A DNA stretch of 63,741 nt from Gammaproteobacteria bacterium (GTDB lineage: Bacteria; Pseudomonadota; Gammaproteobacteria; Chromatiales; Chromatiaceae). The stretch spans positions 1 through 63,741 of the forward strand of contig JAAGZL010000682.1 of the NCBI GenBank assembly GCA_024206335.1, in the 5' to 3' direction. The translations under genes and the position numbers were made by a program. Shown here in pieces: positions 20,740-30,929 of this stretch (its first letter is position 1; the number at the start of each line of letters is the position of its first letter). The notes under the pieces are model-generated. The model saw nothing but the letters and a program-made list of their open reading frames with translations, did not search any database and had not been told where the DNA came from.

Positions 20740-22947
20740 TCAACGCATGCCAATGGTCTCTTTCAGGATCTTTGGTGTTACAAAGATCAGCAGCTCAGTA
20801 TTATTATCCTTTTCCGCGTTCTGCTTAAACATAAAGCCCACATAGGGCAAGTCCCCAAAGAATGGAATTCTCTCGGTGGTATTGGTGCGGATACGCTCGA
20901 ACACCCCACCCAGAACCACGGTCTCACCGTTATCCACCAGCACACTAGTCTCAATCTCATTTGTATCCAGCGATGGAACATTGTTAAGAGCATTGACAAA
21001 ATCAGGTTCATCCTTGTTTATTATAAGATCCATAATGACATGATCATCCGGGGTGATCTGTGGCGTTACCTCCAGCTTCAGCACCGCCTCCTTGAATGCA
21101 ATTGTCGCCGCACCACTGGAGCTCGCCTCCAGATAGGGGATCTCCTTACCAGCCTTGATAATTGCAGTATTACGATCAGAGGTAATTACCCGCGGGCTGG
21201 AAATCAACTCACCCTTGCCTTCAGTCTGCATAGCGGAAAGTTCCAACTCCAGCAGGAATGATCCAATCTTACCCACCAAGAGATTAACCGCACCACCTCG
21301 GTCACCACCGAGAACAGAGGGCAGGTTCACCAGTAGCTCATGATTATCACTATTATCAGAGTCTATTATGCCAACCCCTCCATCCATCCAGGTGCCAAAG
21401 TCGTAGCCTTCAAATGCAACATGACCATCTTTACCGCCTGCAATCATAATCTCATTGCCACCTACCTTTTCCGAATAGGCCCGATTAAAACCAAAGCGCA
21501 CTCCAATGTCCTTGGCAAAGTCATCACTAGCGACTACCACTCGACTTTCAATCAGTACCTGGCGCACCGGCACATCCAACTTTTTAACCAGACGATGAAT
21601 ATCCTCTAGCTTAGTCTGTGTATCCCTAACCAGAAGTGTATTGGTGCGTTCATCTACCGTCACATTACCCCGAGAAGGAGTCAGCAGCTGATTCCCCTCT
21701 GATTTCAGCAACGCAGCGATATCTGCCGCCTTGGCATAGTTGATCTGCACATACTCGGAATGCAGTGGCGCCAACTCCTCAATCTGCTGCTGTGATTCCA
21801 GCTCCAGTTTCTCCCTCGCAGCAATCTCTTCCGTAGGTGCCACCATAACTACGTTATCATTTTTGCGCATGGAGAGGCCCTTGGCCTTCAGAATAATCTC
21901 CAGGGCCTGGTCCCAGGGTACATTCTGCAGACGCAGGGTGATCGAACCAGTCACGCTGTCACTGGTAACCAGGTTCAGGTCGGTAAAATCAGCCAATAGC
22001 TGCAATACAGCACGCACCTCTATCTGCTGGAAATTTAGTGATAACCTCTCTCCGGTATATACCAAACGCTCCTTCTGCAACTTCTCTTTCTGCGCAGATG
22101 TAAGCGGCCTGAATTCAATGGCAAACATGTTATTTGCCTGATAAGCAAGGTGCTCATAATCACCACTAGCGGTGATCTCCATATGTACGTTATTCCCTTC
22201 TGATGTAACCTCAAACATCTTTACCGGCGTAGCAAAATCACTCACATCAAACTTGCGCATCAGGCGTTCTGGCAAGGTCGCATCTAAGAAATCCAGGACT
22301 ACCTTTCCGCCCTCTTCACGCAGATCTGCCACCGTCAATGGATCGCCCAGGGTTATCAGGATTCGTCCCTCTCCATCATTACCACGACGAAAATCTACAT
22401 TATCAATACCCTTCCCACCATTGGAGGGGAGCATTGCGGCATTTACCTGCTTTGTTACTACCGACTCTGGTGTGGCTGCAGTTATCTGTGCAGTTCCGGC
22501 ATTAATCCTTACCACCACCTGGTTTCCCGCAACCTTAATATCATGACTAGCTGCATCGGCGAGATTAACCACTACCCGCGTCCTGTCACCAGCCTCTACC
22601 GCCGTTACGCTACGTACCATACCAATCCCAACCGCCTGGGATTTCCGTGCCAGCGCACTTTTCATACCCTGCAGATCCACCGCAATACGGGCCGGACTAT
22701 CAGTGGTAAAGCTCGCAGGCATTGCAACAGGATCCTGCGCCGTTAGAGTTATCTCAACCACATTGCCCGGCAGCGAAGAGACACTGATATCCTGCAATAT
22801 ATTGCCGGCTGCAACAGACAGCATTGGAACCGCTGACATTAGCGATATCAGCAGGGACCAAACAACCAGCCTGAACATACTCAGCCCCGATGTATCTCTC
22901 CTACTAAACCGGTCTGATGACTTACTCTCAAATGACTGTACCATCAT
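20740..22947 (-). CDS. pilQ: Type IV pilus secretin PilQ
   Basis: The outer-membrane secretin of the type IV pilus machine (735 aa), through which the pilus passes. A signal sequence occupies about residues 24-48 (LVVWSLLISLMSAVPMLSVA). Two AMIN domains that bind peptidoglycan follow (about 50-160 and 175-280). Next come the STN/N0 region (GERLSLNFQQIEVRAVLQLLA) and N1 domain. The C-terminal secretin pore runs from about 470 (VLIESRVVVASDDFAKDIG), with KEIPYLEASSSG and a terminal LLIFVTPKIL. It is the last gene of pilMNOPQ. It precedes aroK, as in Pseudomonas. The first two codons are both ATG, and GGGGAA lies directly upstream. Confidence 0.96.
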   Translation of the reverse strand: MMVQSFESKSSDRFSRRDTSGLSMFRLVVWSLLISLMSAVPMLSVAAGNILQDISVSSLPGNVVEITLTAQDPVAMPASFTTDSPARIAVDLQGMKSALARKSQAVGIGMVRSVTAVEAGDRTRVVVNLADAASHDIKVAGNQVVVRINAGTAQITAATPESVVTKQVNAAMLPSNGGKGIDNVDFRRGNDGEGRILITLGDPLTVADLREEGGKVVLDFLDATLPERLMRKFDVSDFATPVKMFEVTSEGNNVHMEITASGDYEHLAYQANNMFAIEFRPLTSAQKEKLQKERLVYTGERLSLNFQQIEVRAVLQLLADFTDLNLVTSDSVTGSITLRLQNVPWDQALEIILKAKGLSMRKNDNVVMVAPTEEIAAREKLELESQQQIEELAPLHSEYVQINYAKAADIAALLKSEGNQLLTPSRGNVTVDERTNTLLVRDTQTKLEDIHRLVKKLDVPVRQVLIESRVVVASDDFAKDIGVRFGFNRAYSEKVGGNEIMIAGGKDGHVAFEGYDFGTWMDGGVGIIDSDNSDNHELLVNLPSVLGGDRGGAVNLLVGKIGSFLLELELSAMQTEGKGELISSPRVITSDRNTAIIKAGKEIPYLEASSSGAATIAFKEAVLKLEVTPQITPDDHVIMDLIINKDEPDFVNALNNVPSLDTNEIETSVLVDNGETVVLGGVFERIRTNTTERIPFFGDLPYVGFMFKQNAEKDNNTELLIFVTPKILKETIGMR

Positions 22948-22959
22948 TGTTCCCCTGAC

Positions 22960-23496
22960 TTATTCACTCAGTGATACCGACGCCTGCCGTTCCTTAAAAC
23001 CACCCGGTTTCTTTGGAATGATCTCCGTCAATTCAATTTTATCTTCCGAAATATTGGTAATCTGACCATGGTTTAGCCCCATGTAGTTACCCACCTTGAT
23101 TCTGTAAATCGTCTGGTCTTTGGTCTTCACCAAACCCCAGACAGTCTCACTCAGATCAACAGTACCCACCATCCTAATGCTATCCAATGGAAACTGCTCC
23201 AACTCCTCTTTGCGACGATTGGGATCTGGGGCTAAACCACTCCCTTGCTGTATAATCTCATCCGATTCTACCGCCTGGGTTGGAATAAATGGATTACGTC
23301 TGTTATTTGCCACATAGGCAAAAGTTTCAACCTGTTTTAGCTCAGGCAGGGGCTCAATACGCCCTGGCTTTTTCGCCTTCACCATCTTCACATACTGCTC
23401 CAGATCGTGCATGCCACCACCACCACAGGCCGCCAAGAGAGTGAGTATGCCAAGGGCCACCATCGTCCGCGCACAAATAGACCATGCCCTGCTCAT
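22960..23496 (-). CDS. pilP: Type IV pilus assembly lipoprotein PilP
   Basis: An inner-membrane lipoprotein (178 aa) that links the PilNO complex to the PilQ secretin. The N-terminus ends in a lipobox, LTLLAACGGGG. A disordered linker is followed by the folded HR domain, with RRNPFIPTQ and LDSIRMVGTVDLSETVWGLV typical of PilP. It overlaps the pilO stop by 4 bases and precedes pilQ by 12. Confidence 0.95.
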   Translation of the reverse strand: MSRAWSICARTMVALGILTLLAACGGGGMHDLEQYVKMVKAKKPGRIEPLPELKQVETFAYVANNRRNPFIPTQAVESDEIIQQGSGLAPDPNRRKEELEQFPLDSIRMVGTVDLSETVWGLVKTKDQTIYRIKVGNYMGLNHGQITNISEDKIELTEIIPKKPGGFKERQASVSLSE

Positions 23497-24119
23497 TTTT
23501 CAGCCTCCTCATCCAAATAACGGTAAGTCTTTGCCACCGCCTGCAACACCAGCTTGCCAGAGGGGGGAGCAGGCTCAGATCCTTTACCTCTATTTTTTTC
23601 CTCCTGCGGGTATATATGCACGTTGTGAATAGTGACAATACGCGGCAGTGCCGCTAAACCGCTAATAAACTCCCCAAACTCATGATATCCGCCCAACACC
23701 TTAATATTTATAGGTAATTCTGCATAAAACTCCTTGGCAACCTCACCGGACGGATCAAATAACTCAAACTCGAGGCCAGCCGCCAGACCAGTTTGGGATA
23801 CATCCACCAACAGATCAGCAACCTCCGCCTTATTCGGCAGCTGTTGTAACATGGCGTTGAATGACTGCCGCATCTCCTTGAGCTGTTTCTTGTAATCTTC
23901 AAGACTTGCTGCCTTGCGCTGCTTGTTCTCAAACTCCTTACGCAGCTGCAGTTCCTTCTTTTCAACCTTCTCCAGGGCAATCAGCTGATCTTCTGTATCC
24001 AGATAATACCAGCCAACCCCTAGCAGAATACACAATAGCAATGTAAAGATGGCCTTGACAGGGGCCGGCCAGATTCCAATATTGGAAAGGCTGAGATCAT
24101 TGAGGTCGTCAAAAGTCAT
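23493..24119 (-). CDS. pilO: Type IV pilus inner-membrane protein PilO
   Basis: A bitopic inner-membrane protein (208 aa) of the pilus alignment complex. A membrane span lies at about 24-40 (IFTLLLCILLGVGWYYL), a coiled coil at about 45-95 rich in Lys, Glu and Gln, and then a ferredoxin-like periplasmic domain with ELPINIKVLGGYHEFGEFIS, the family hallmark. It overlaps pilN and pilP by 4 bases each. Confidence 0.95.
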   Translation of the reverse strand: MTFDDLNDLSLSNIGIWPAPVKAIFTLLLCILLGVGWYYLDTEDQLIALEKVEKKELQLRKEFENKQRKAASLEDYKKQLKEMRQSFNAMLQQLPNKAEVADLLVDVSQTGLAAGLEFELFDPSGEVAKEFYAELPINIKVLGGYHEFGEFISGLAALPRIVTIHNVHIYPQEEKNRGKGSEPAPPSGKLVLQAVAKTYRYLDEEAEK

Positions 24120-24724
24120 TTCGCGCCCCCCCGTACAGTTGCCTTAGATGCAGCTCTCTTAACAGTTGCCTTAGATGCAGCTCTCTTATTGATCTGGCTT
24201 ACAGACATGGTGAAATGGCTGAACCCGGTTCCGGTTTTATCCTTATTCTCAACCACCTGAAGCGAAGGGGCATGCAACCACTTGGAGAGTTCAAAATTTC
24301 TCATATAGGAAGAGACACGCGCATTGGACTGGGCGCGGCCATTAATGGTCACCGATTTCACTTTCTGTGATACGTCTGTAAGGTACGAACCTTCAGGAGT
24401 TCTCGTAACCAGTTCATCAAACAGATGCACTACCTCAGGACGGCTGCTCTGTAGCTGCTGGATCACATTAATCCTAGCCAGGAGTTTTGCCTTGGTACTT
24501 TCAAGATCCTTGATCTCCTTGATCTTGCGGTCCATCTCGGCAATCTCCTTCTTGAGGAAATCATTGCGGGCCTTCTGGTAATCAATCATCCCAGATATGT
24601 GCAGATGCGCATAAAAAGCCAATAAAAGTGTAACAAGTAGGGCGCCTGCTATCATCACCCCAAACTCACGTTGGCGTTGTTTGCGCAGATCTTCCCGCCA
24701 GGGTAATAGGTTTATTCTTGCCAT
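24116..24724 (-). CDS. pilN: Type IV pilus inner-membrane protein PilN
   Basis: A bitopic protein (about 202 aa) that pairs with PilO and recruits PilM. The conserved N-terminus MARINLLPWREDLRK is the PilM-binding motif. It starts at ATG 24722-24724, so I prefer this over a TTG 9 bases upstream. A membrane span follows (about 24-42), then a coiled coil and a periplasmic domain. The last 23 residues contain two identical copies of KRAASKATV or a near variant, encoded by a perfect 27-base tandem repeat. This basic tail is not part of the usual PilN fold. The gene starts one base after the pilM stop. Confidence 0.94.
   Translation of the reverse strand: MARINLLPWREDLRKQRQREFGVMIAGALLVTLLLAFYAHLHISGMIDYQKARNDFLKKEIAEMDRKIKEIKDLESTKAKLLARINVIQQLQSSRPEVVHLFDELVTRTPEGSYLTDVSQKVKSVTINGRAQSNARVSSYMRNFELSKWLHAPSLQVVENKDKTGTGFSHFTMSVSQINKRAASKATVKRAASKATVRGGAK
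24135..24188 (-). repeat. Perfect 27-base tandem duplication in the 3' end of pilN
   Basis: Two adjacent identical 27-base units (24135-24161 and 24162-24188) keep the reading frame and add nine lysine/alanine-rich residues each. The unit length of nine codons makes copy-number change neutral for frame, a typical result of replication slippage. Confidence 0.95.
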
Positions 24725-24725
24725 T

Positions 24726-25817
<1,092 letters not shown>

Positions 25818-26015
25818 CTAGTTTAGCTAGATTAGAATATATCTTAAATAAATCTCTTTAACAAGTTAGCTTAACTGTATAGCAGTAAATGATTTTTTTG
25901 TGAAGTGTTTTGTGAAAAAAATGTACGACACATCCACACAAAATCGATATAGCTTAGTTTCCCAGAATGAATGATAATGAACTGATATCATACAATAATC
26001 GGCAACGACTAACAC

Positions 26016-28451
26016 ATGAAGCGGCTATTTAAGATCATAAAGTGGCTATTGACCCTATTTATATTGGGCCTAACCATCGGCACCATTGCCCTGATTTCGA
26101 TCTACCTACATCTCGAGCCCAAACTCCCATCAATAAACAACCTGCGCAATGTTCAACTGCAAGTGCCACTGCGGGTCTACACCAGAGACCAACTCCTCAT
26201 TGCCGAATTTGGAGAGAAGAGGCGCACCCCACTCATATACACCCAGATACCACAGCAGGCGATTCACGCCTTCCTGGCCGCGGAGGATAATCGCTTCTTC
26301 CACCACCCTGGCGTGGATTATCGCGGCATCCTGAGGGCAGCCCTGCAACTAGCGCTCACCGGAAAACGCCGCCAGGGAGGCAGTACCATAACTATGCAGG
26401 TCGCCAGAAATTTCTACCTGAGTAGTAAAAAGACCTTCACCCGCAAGATCAACGAGATCCTACTCTCTCTCCGCATAGAAGGTCAATTGACCAAAGAGGA
26501 AATCCTGGAGCTATACCTTAATAAAATATATCTGGGCAATCGTTCCTACGGAGTGGGAGCTGCCGCAGAGGTCTATTATGGAAAACACCTACATGAACTA
26601 AATCTGGCGGAAACAGCTATGATAGCCGGCCTGCCGAAAGCCCCATCACGATTTAATCCAATCGTTAATCCAAAAAGAGCGCACCAGCGCCGCGACTACG
26701 TACTGCGACGCATGGCAAAACTGGATTATATCACCAAGCAGGAGCTGGCAGCAGCCCTAGACATGCCAGTTGTTGCCAAGCTACACCGATCCCAAGCCAA
26801 AGTTGAAGCCCCATACATTGCAGAAATGGTACGCGCCAATATGGTCCACAGGTTTGGAGAACAAGCCTACACCACCGGTTATCGAGTATACACAACCATA
26901 GATAAAAAATCCCAGACTGCCGCCCAAGACGCCATTCACCAGACATTGCAGGATTACGACCAACGGCATGGATATCGGGGAGCAGAACAGAATTACAAAA
27001 TCACATCAGAACCAGATGACCCTTCACTAGACCAAATACTAGATGATACAAAGACCATCGGTAAACTAATTCCAGCCGTAGTCACAAAACTGGACGAGAA
27101 AACTGCACATATCTATCTAGGCAACGGCCAGTATTCCAAACTTGAGTGGGAAGGACTAAGCTGGGCCAGACCATATATCAGCGAAAATCGCCGCGGTAAG
27201 ACACCCAAAAAGAGCTCAGATATCCTGAAACCCGGGGATCTTATCCGCGTAATAGCCACCACCAAAGATGCCAATACAACCTGGAGACTAGCCCAGATAC
27301 CTGCCATCCAAGGCGCACTCATATCACTTGACCCCAACGATGGAGCCATTCTTTCCCTGATAGGTGGTTACGACTACTACCTGAGCAAATTTAACCGCGT
27401 GACCCAGGCCAAACGTCAACCCGGCTCTGGCTTCAAGGCCATCATCTACTCAGCAGCCCTGGAGGCCGGCTTCACTGCCGCCAGCCTGATCAACGATGCC
27501 CCCATCGTGATAAACGACCCCGCCCTGGAGACTGCATGGCGCCCAGAAAACTACAGCGGTAAATTTTACGGCCCAACCCGCCTGCGTATGGCACTAACCA
27601 AATCCCGTAATCTTGTTTCCATAAGACTACTTCGCACCATGGGCATGGATCACGCCCTCAAACACGCCAAACTATTTGGATTTGAACCCAAACGTCTTCC
27701 ACATAACCTCTCCCTGGCATTAGGTAGTGGTACCGTTACCCCCATGCAGATGGCAAAGAGCTACGCCATTCTGGCCAACGGCGGCTTCAGGGTAGAACCT
27801 TATTTCATTGAGCGCATCGAAAACAGCAAACATAAAATTATACATCAGGCACAACAGCTACAGGTCTGCCCCACCTGCCCACAAACTGCAACCCTGGACA
27901 AGAATGGAAAGGCGGTCTACCCCGCAAAAGCCGCAGCAGGCATCGCACCCCGTGTTATCTCTCCTCAAAACCACTATCTAATGAACTCCATGATGCGGGA
28001 TGTGGTTCAACGAGGTACTGCCACCAAGGCCAAGGCCCTAGGACGCAAGGATATTGCTGGAAAAACCGGAACCACGAATGATCAACGCGATGCATGGTTC
28101 AATGGCTTCAACCGCTCTCTAGTAGCAATCACCTGGGTCGGATTTGACTCATCTGCACCACTTGGCAACAAAGAAATTGGAGGAAGAGCTGCACTCCCGG
28201 CATGGATTGCCTACATGCGGGAGGCCCTGAAGAACGTTGAAGAGCTGCCGCTGGAGATGCCAGCAGACATGGTGGCAATCCGCATCGATCCCAAAACTGG
28301 CGAACCGGCATTACCCGGACAAAAAAATGCCATGTACGAGATCTTTCGCGCCGAAATGGCGCCTGAAGTCCCGATGATGGGGGAAACAGAAAGCCTTGGA
28401 GGGAATAATCTACCTCCAGATGCAACCGAAGAACCGAAAGAGCTGTTTTGA
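26016..28451 (+). CDS. ponA: Penicillin-binding protein 1A (bifunctional glycosyltransferase / transpeptidase)
   Basis: A peptidoglycan synthase (811 aa) anchored in the inner membrane by one N-terminal span (about 9-30). The GT51 glycosyltransferase domain (about 55-225) has the catalytic EDNRFFHHPGVD and GGSTITMQVARNF. An OB-like linker domain follows. The transpeptidase domain has the SxxK motif in PGSGFKAIIYSAALEAG, SxN in SRNLVS and KTG in AGKTGTTNDQRDAWF. All catalytic motifs are intact. It is divergent from pilM. Codon use is more A+T rich than in the acl and nifJ genes downstream. Confidence 0.96.
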   Translation: MKRLFKIIKWLLTLFILGLTIGTIALISIYLHLEPKLPSINNLRNVQLQVPLRVYTRDQLLIAEFGEKRRTPLIYTQIPQQAIHAFLAAEDNRFFHHPGVDYRGILRAALQLALTGKRRQGGSTITMQVARNFYLSSKKTFTRKINEILLSLRIEGQLTKEEILELYLNKIYLGNRSYGVGAAAEVYYGKHLHELNLAETAMIAGLPKAPSRFNPIVNPKRAHQRRDYVLRRMAKLDYITKQELAAALDMPVVAKLHRSQAKVEAPYIAEMVRANMVHRFGEQAYTTGYRVYTTIDKKSQTAAQDAIHQTLQDYDQRHGYRGAEQNYKITSEPDDPSLDQILDDTKTIGKLIPAVVTKLDEKTAHIYLGNGQYSKLEWEGLSWARPYISENRRGKTPKKSSDILKPGDLIRVIATTKDANTTWRLAQIPAIQGALISLDPNDGAILSLIGGYDYYLSKFNRVTQAKRQPGSGFKAIIYSAALEAGFTAASLINDAPIVINDPALETAWRPENYSGKFYGPTRLRMALTKSRNLVSIRLLRTMGMDHALKHAKLFGFEPKRLPHNLSLALGSGTVTPMQMAKSYAILANGGFRVEPYFIERIENSKHKIIHQAQQLQVCPTCPQTATLDKNGKAVYPAKAAAGIAPRVISPQNHYLMNSMMRDVVQRGTATKAKALGRKDIAGKTGTTNDQRDAWFNGFNRSLVAITWVGFDSSAPLGNKEIGGRAALPAWIAYMREALKNVEELPLEMPADMVAIRIDPKTGEPALPGQKNAMYEIFRAEMAPEVPMMGETESLGGNNLPPDATEEPKELF

Positions 28452-28508
28452 GAAAGACCTAAACACAACCTCCTGGTGAGGATGGGCCAGGTCACTCAAG
28501 GAGTCCCC

Positions 28509-29114
28509 ATGAGTCAGCACCCTTCAAAAGACCGGCTTCGCATCAGCATCGCCTACGAGGCTGCACGCATTATCCATGATCTGGGGCGGCATGATTACTC
28601 CACGGCGCGCAACAAGGCCGCCCAGCGTCTAGGCTGTAAAGACAAGAGAAAACTACCCAGCAACAGCGAGATAGAACAGGCACTGCTCGAACAGCAACTG
28701 CTTTTTCACGCCGACGATCAGCAACTATCGCTTACACATCTGCGACAACTCGCCCTGGAGGCCATGTCAAATCTGCAACGATTTTCACCTCGCCTGGTAG
28801 GACCGGCACTCAGGGGCACCGCAGATCCTAACACCCCCCTGCAACTGCACCTGTTTGCCGACTGCCCAGAGGATATTGCCCTGTTCCTGCTGGAACGGGG
28901 CATACCATATAGAGAGGGGGAGAAGACCGCCCTGTTCCCAGGAGAGAATAAACGCAGGCTACCCACCTTCAGCTTCAGGTCAGATGAAACAGAGGTGGAA
29001 CTGACATATTTTCCGCAAAATACCATAGGGCATCCACCACTATCACCTGTAGATCAAAGACCGGAAAGACGCGCTTCGCTGGCCCAGATTAAATCCCTGC
29101 TAAAGCAAGAATGA
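28509..29114 (+). CDS. Conserved-looking protein of unknown function
   Basis: I do not recognise the family. The product is about 201 aa, soluble, with no signal peptide or membrane span. The N-terminal third (RISIAYEAARIIHDLG, then YSTARNKAAQRLGCKDKRKLP) is helical and basic. The middle has LRQLALEAMSNLQRFSPRLVGPALRG, and the end has ELTYFPQNTIG and an Arg/Lys-rich tail. The segment from LRGTADPNTPLQLHLFADCPEDIALFL has the look of a nucleotidyltransferase-like fold (G-hydrophobic-x-x-D strand), but I cannot confirm catalytic acids. The start is ATG at 28509 because AAGGAG stands 6 bases upstream; an in-frame codon at 28476 has none. It lies 57 bases after ponA on the same strand. Confidence 0.75.
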   Translation: MSQHPSKDRLRISIAYEAARIIHDLGRHDYSTARNKAAQRLGCKDKRKLPSNSEIEQALLEQQLLFHADDQQLSLTHLRQLALEAMSNLQRFSPRLVGPALRGTADPNTPLQLHLFADCPEDIALFLLERGIPYREGEKTALFPGENKRRLPTFSFRSDETEVELTYFPQNTIGHPPLSPVDQRPERRASLAQIKSLLKQE

Positions 29115-29523
29115 GATCTTCTAACACCCGGACAGCACCTGCAGCCCATCAAAAACCACACGACCCATACAGAAAAGTAAGGCTGGTATCGAAATTGCTT
29201 ATTAGCAATTGCTAATACTCCATTAAATAATCAAGACACTGCGATCACGAACCATTGGTATTTTTAAATTTTAAAATTGATTATCTCCGATAGTATTAGC
29301 TAACGCTTATCCTTCAGTGGTAGTCAATCAACACCATACCACTCTGGCGTAAAGCAGAAATACTGGGTGTTGAATCTGCGAGAGGCATATAAACAGGTTC
29401 CACTTAGAAAAAAATAGCGGCACAACCAGTAACGGCCCTGGAGAAATCTGGCCTTTTCTTGCAATCAAACTACCCATGGCGGGCAGTTTGAGGGCAGGCT
29501 CATATCCATCAGGAGTAGTAACA
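29115..29523 (+). promoter_or_regulatory. Long A+T-rich leader upstream of the ATP citrate lyase operon
   Basis: A 409-base region with no convincing gene. It holds a perfect 18-base palindrome (29200-29217), a T/A-rich inverted repeat near 29262-29278 and a TTAGCTAA palindrome (29296-29303). The ribosome site of the small lyase subunit (AGGAG, 8 bases before the ATG) is at its right end. Position and content make it the likely control region of the acl-icd genes; no promoter boxes can be assigned with confidence. Confidence 0.55.
29200..29217. promoter_or_regulatory. Perfect 18-base palindrome, candidate operator
   Basis: The sequence TATTAGCAATTGCTAATA is its own reverse complement. Its two TTAGC/GCTAA arms leave a T-N11-A geometry of the kind bound by LysR-type regulators. 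A third TATTAGC lies 77 bases downstream at 29294-29300. No regulator gene is next to it. Confidence 0.5.
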
Positions 29524-30795
29524 ATGCAGATTACCGGAATGTATTGGGGAGCAAAACTCCTCAAGTACGTAGACTTTCCAACCTCCGAGGTACTGGGGCC
29601 CGAGGCCTCGGCAGAACAGATAAAGGATCTGATCAGCCGCAAAGGCGAGGTCTTCATCAAACCCATGTTCAAAGGTGGCGTGGGTAAAAAAGGCAAGGCT
29701 GGACTATTGGGTCGTGCCAAGGATCTCTCCACGGCGATGCAGGAGAAGTCCAGGCTCTACTTTGCCGAGCACTTCCATAACAACACCCACTCCAAGGCCG
29801 AGGGTGTAACCTTTGAAGGCGCCGTGCCCTCGGATTATGAGATTTACTTCTCCATAACCGATAGCACCGAGTATCGCGCACCTATGATCACCCTGACCCA
29901 TCACGGAGGTATGGAGATCGAGGAGCTGTCACCAGAGCAGATCGCACGCATCCCATTTGACCCACTGACCGGCCTCAAGGGATTTGTCATCTCCAACGCC
30001 CTGCGCAAAATCGGCGCCCCTAAAGAACTGGTCAGCCCACTGGTGCAGAACCTGCCCAAGCTGTGGGATCTGTTCCACAACTACGGCATGACCACCCTGG
30101 AGCTGAACCCAATCCGCATGCAGAGCAACAAGAAGGGTCGTCTGCTACCGGTGGCCTGTGACTTCAAGTGCGCCTTTGACGGCGACGACCCAAACTCCGC
30201 ACGCCTGGGCCTGCCGGAAGATCTGGACACCTCCAGCTATTCCGACTTCGAACAAGAGGTTAACCAGCTACGTACCTATCAGGGCCAATCCGATGTCTTC
30301 GTCATCAACGAGGCCGGCAGCATAACCGCCATGACATTTGGTGGTGGTGCCAACGCCCTGGTTACTGAATTGCTGGGGGACTCAGCCACCATCTCTTCCG
30401 ACTTTGGAGGCAATCCACCATACGCCAAGATGCATGACATCAGCCGCATCGTATACAAGCACTGGCTGGAGCAATCCAACGTGCTGTTTATTATTGGTGG
30501 CAAGGCAAACAATACCGATATCTATGAGACCTTCCGCGCCATGGCGGATGCCCTGCGGGACTACTTCAACCAGAACGGCCCCATGCCACTTTACGTGGTG
30601 ATTGGTCGTGGTGGACCCAACCTGATCCGCGGCATGGGCTACATGAAGGACACCCTGGACTCACTAGGCCTGCCCTACCAGATGTTCGGCCATGACTCGG
30701 CCATGAGTGAGGTAGTCAACTACTCCCAGGCTGCCGATGAATGGATGAAAAATGGCGGTCGCGAGATCGTGGCCAAGAACATGGGTATTAGCTGA
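29524..30795 (+). CDS. aclB: ATP citrate lyase, small (ATP-grasp / citrate-binding) subunit
   Basis: A protein of 423 aa equivalent to the N-terminal part of animal ATP citrate lyase and to AclB of green sulfur bacteria. With the large subunit it splits citrate, using ATP and CoA, to oxaloacetate and acetyl-CoA, the step that closes the reductive TCA cycle. The ATP-grasp domain (1 to about 235) includes KPMFKGGVGKKGKAGLLG and LTHHGGMEIEEL, the counterpart of the HHEGG motif. The citrate-binding domain follows (about 260-420), with VIGRGGPNLIRGM and MFGHDSAMSEVV. Start is ATG 29524, with AGGAG 8 bases upstream; an in-frame extension of 16 codons lacks one. It precedes the large subunit by 134 bases. 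Succinyl-CoA synthetase beta is the nearest alternative but lacks the citrate-binding half. Confidence 0.92.
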   Translation: MQITGMYWGAKLLKYVDFPTSEVLGPEASAEQIKDLISRKGEVFIKPMFKGGVGKKGKAGLLGRAKDLSTAMQEKSRLYFAEHFHNNTHSKAEGVTFEGAVPSDYEIYFSITDSTEYRAPMITLTHHGGMEIEELSPEQIARIPFDPLTGLKGFVISNALRKIGAPKELVSPLVQNLPKLWDLFHNYGMTTLELNPIRMQSNKKGRLLPVACDFKCAFDGDDPNSARLGLPEDLDTSSYSDFEQEVNQLRTYQGQSDVFVINEAGSITAMTFGGGANALVTELLGDSATISSDFGGNPPYAKMHDISRIVYKHWLEQSNVLFIIGGKANNTDIYETFRAMADALRDYFNQNGPMPLYVVIGRGGPNLIRGMGYMKDTLDSLGLPYQMFGHDSAMSEVVNYSQAADEWMKNGGREIVAKNMGIS

Positions 30796-30929
30796 TAACG
30801 GCTCAAGATATCTGAAACAAGAATTTCCTAGGTCACTCCCGGCTTCCTGCCTCCCGCGACAATCGCACCTCCATATGCGTCGCCAGGCAACTCCAGGAAA
30901 AGACCCAGCAATAACGAGGGAACCAAATT

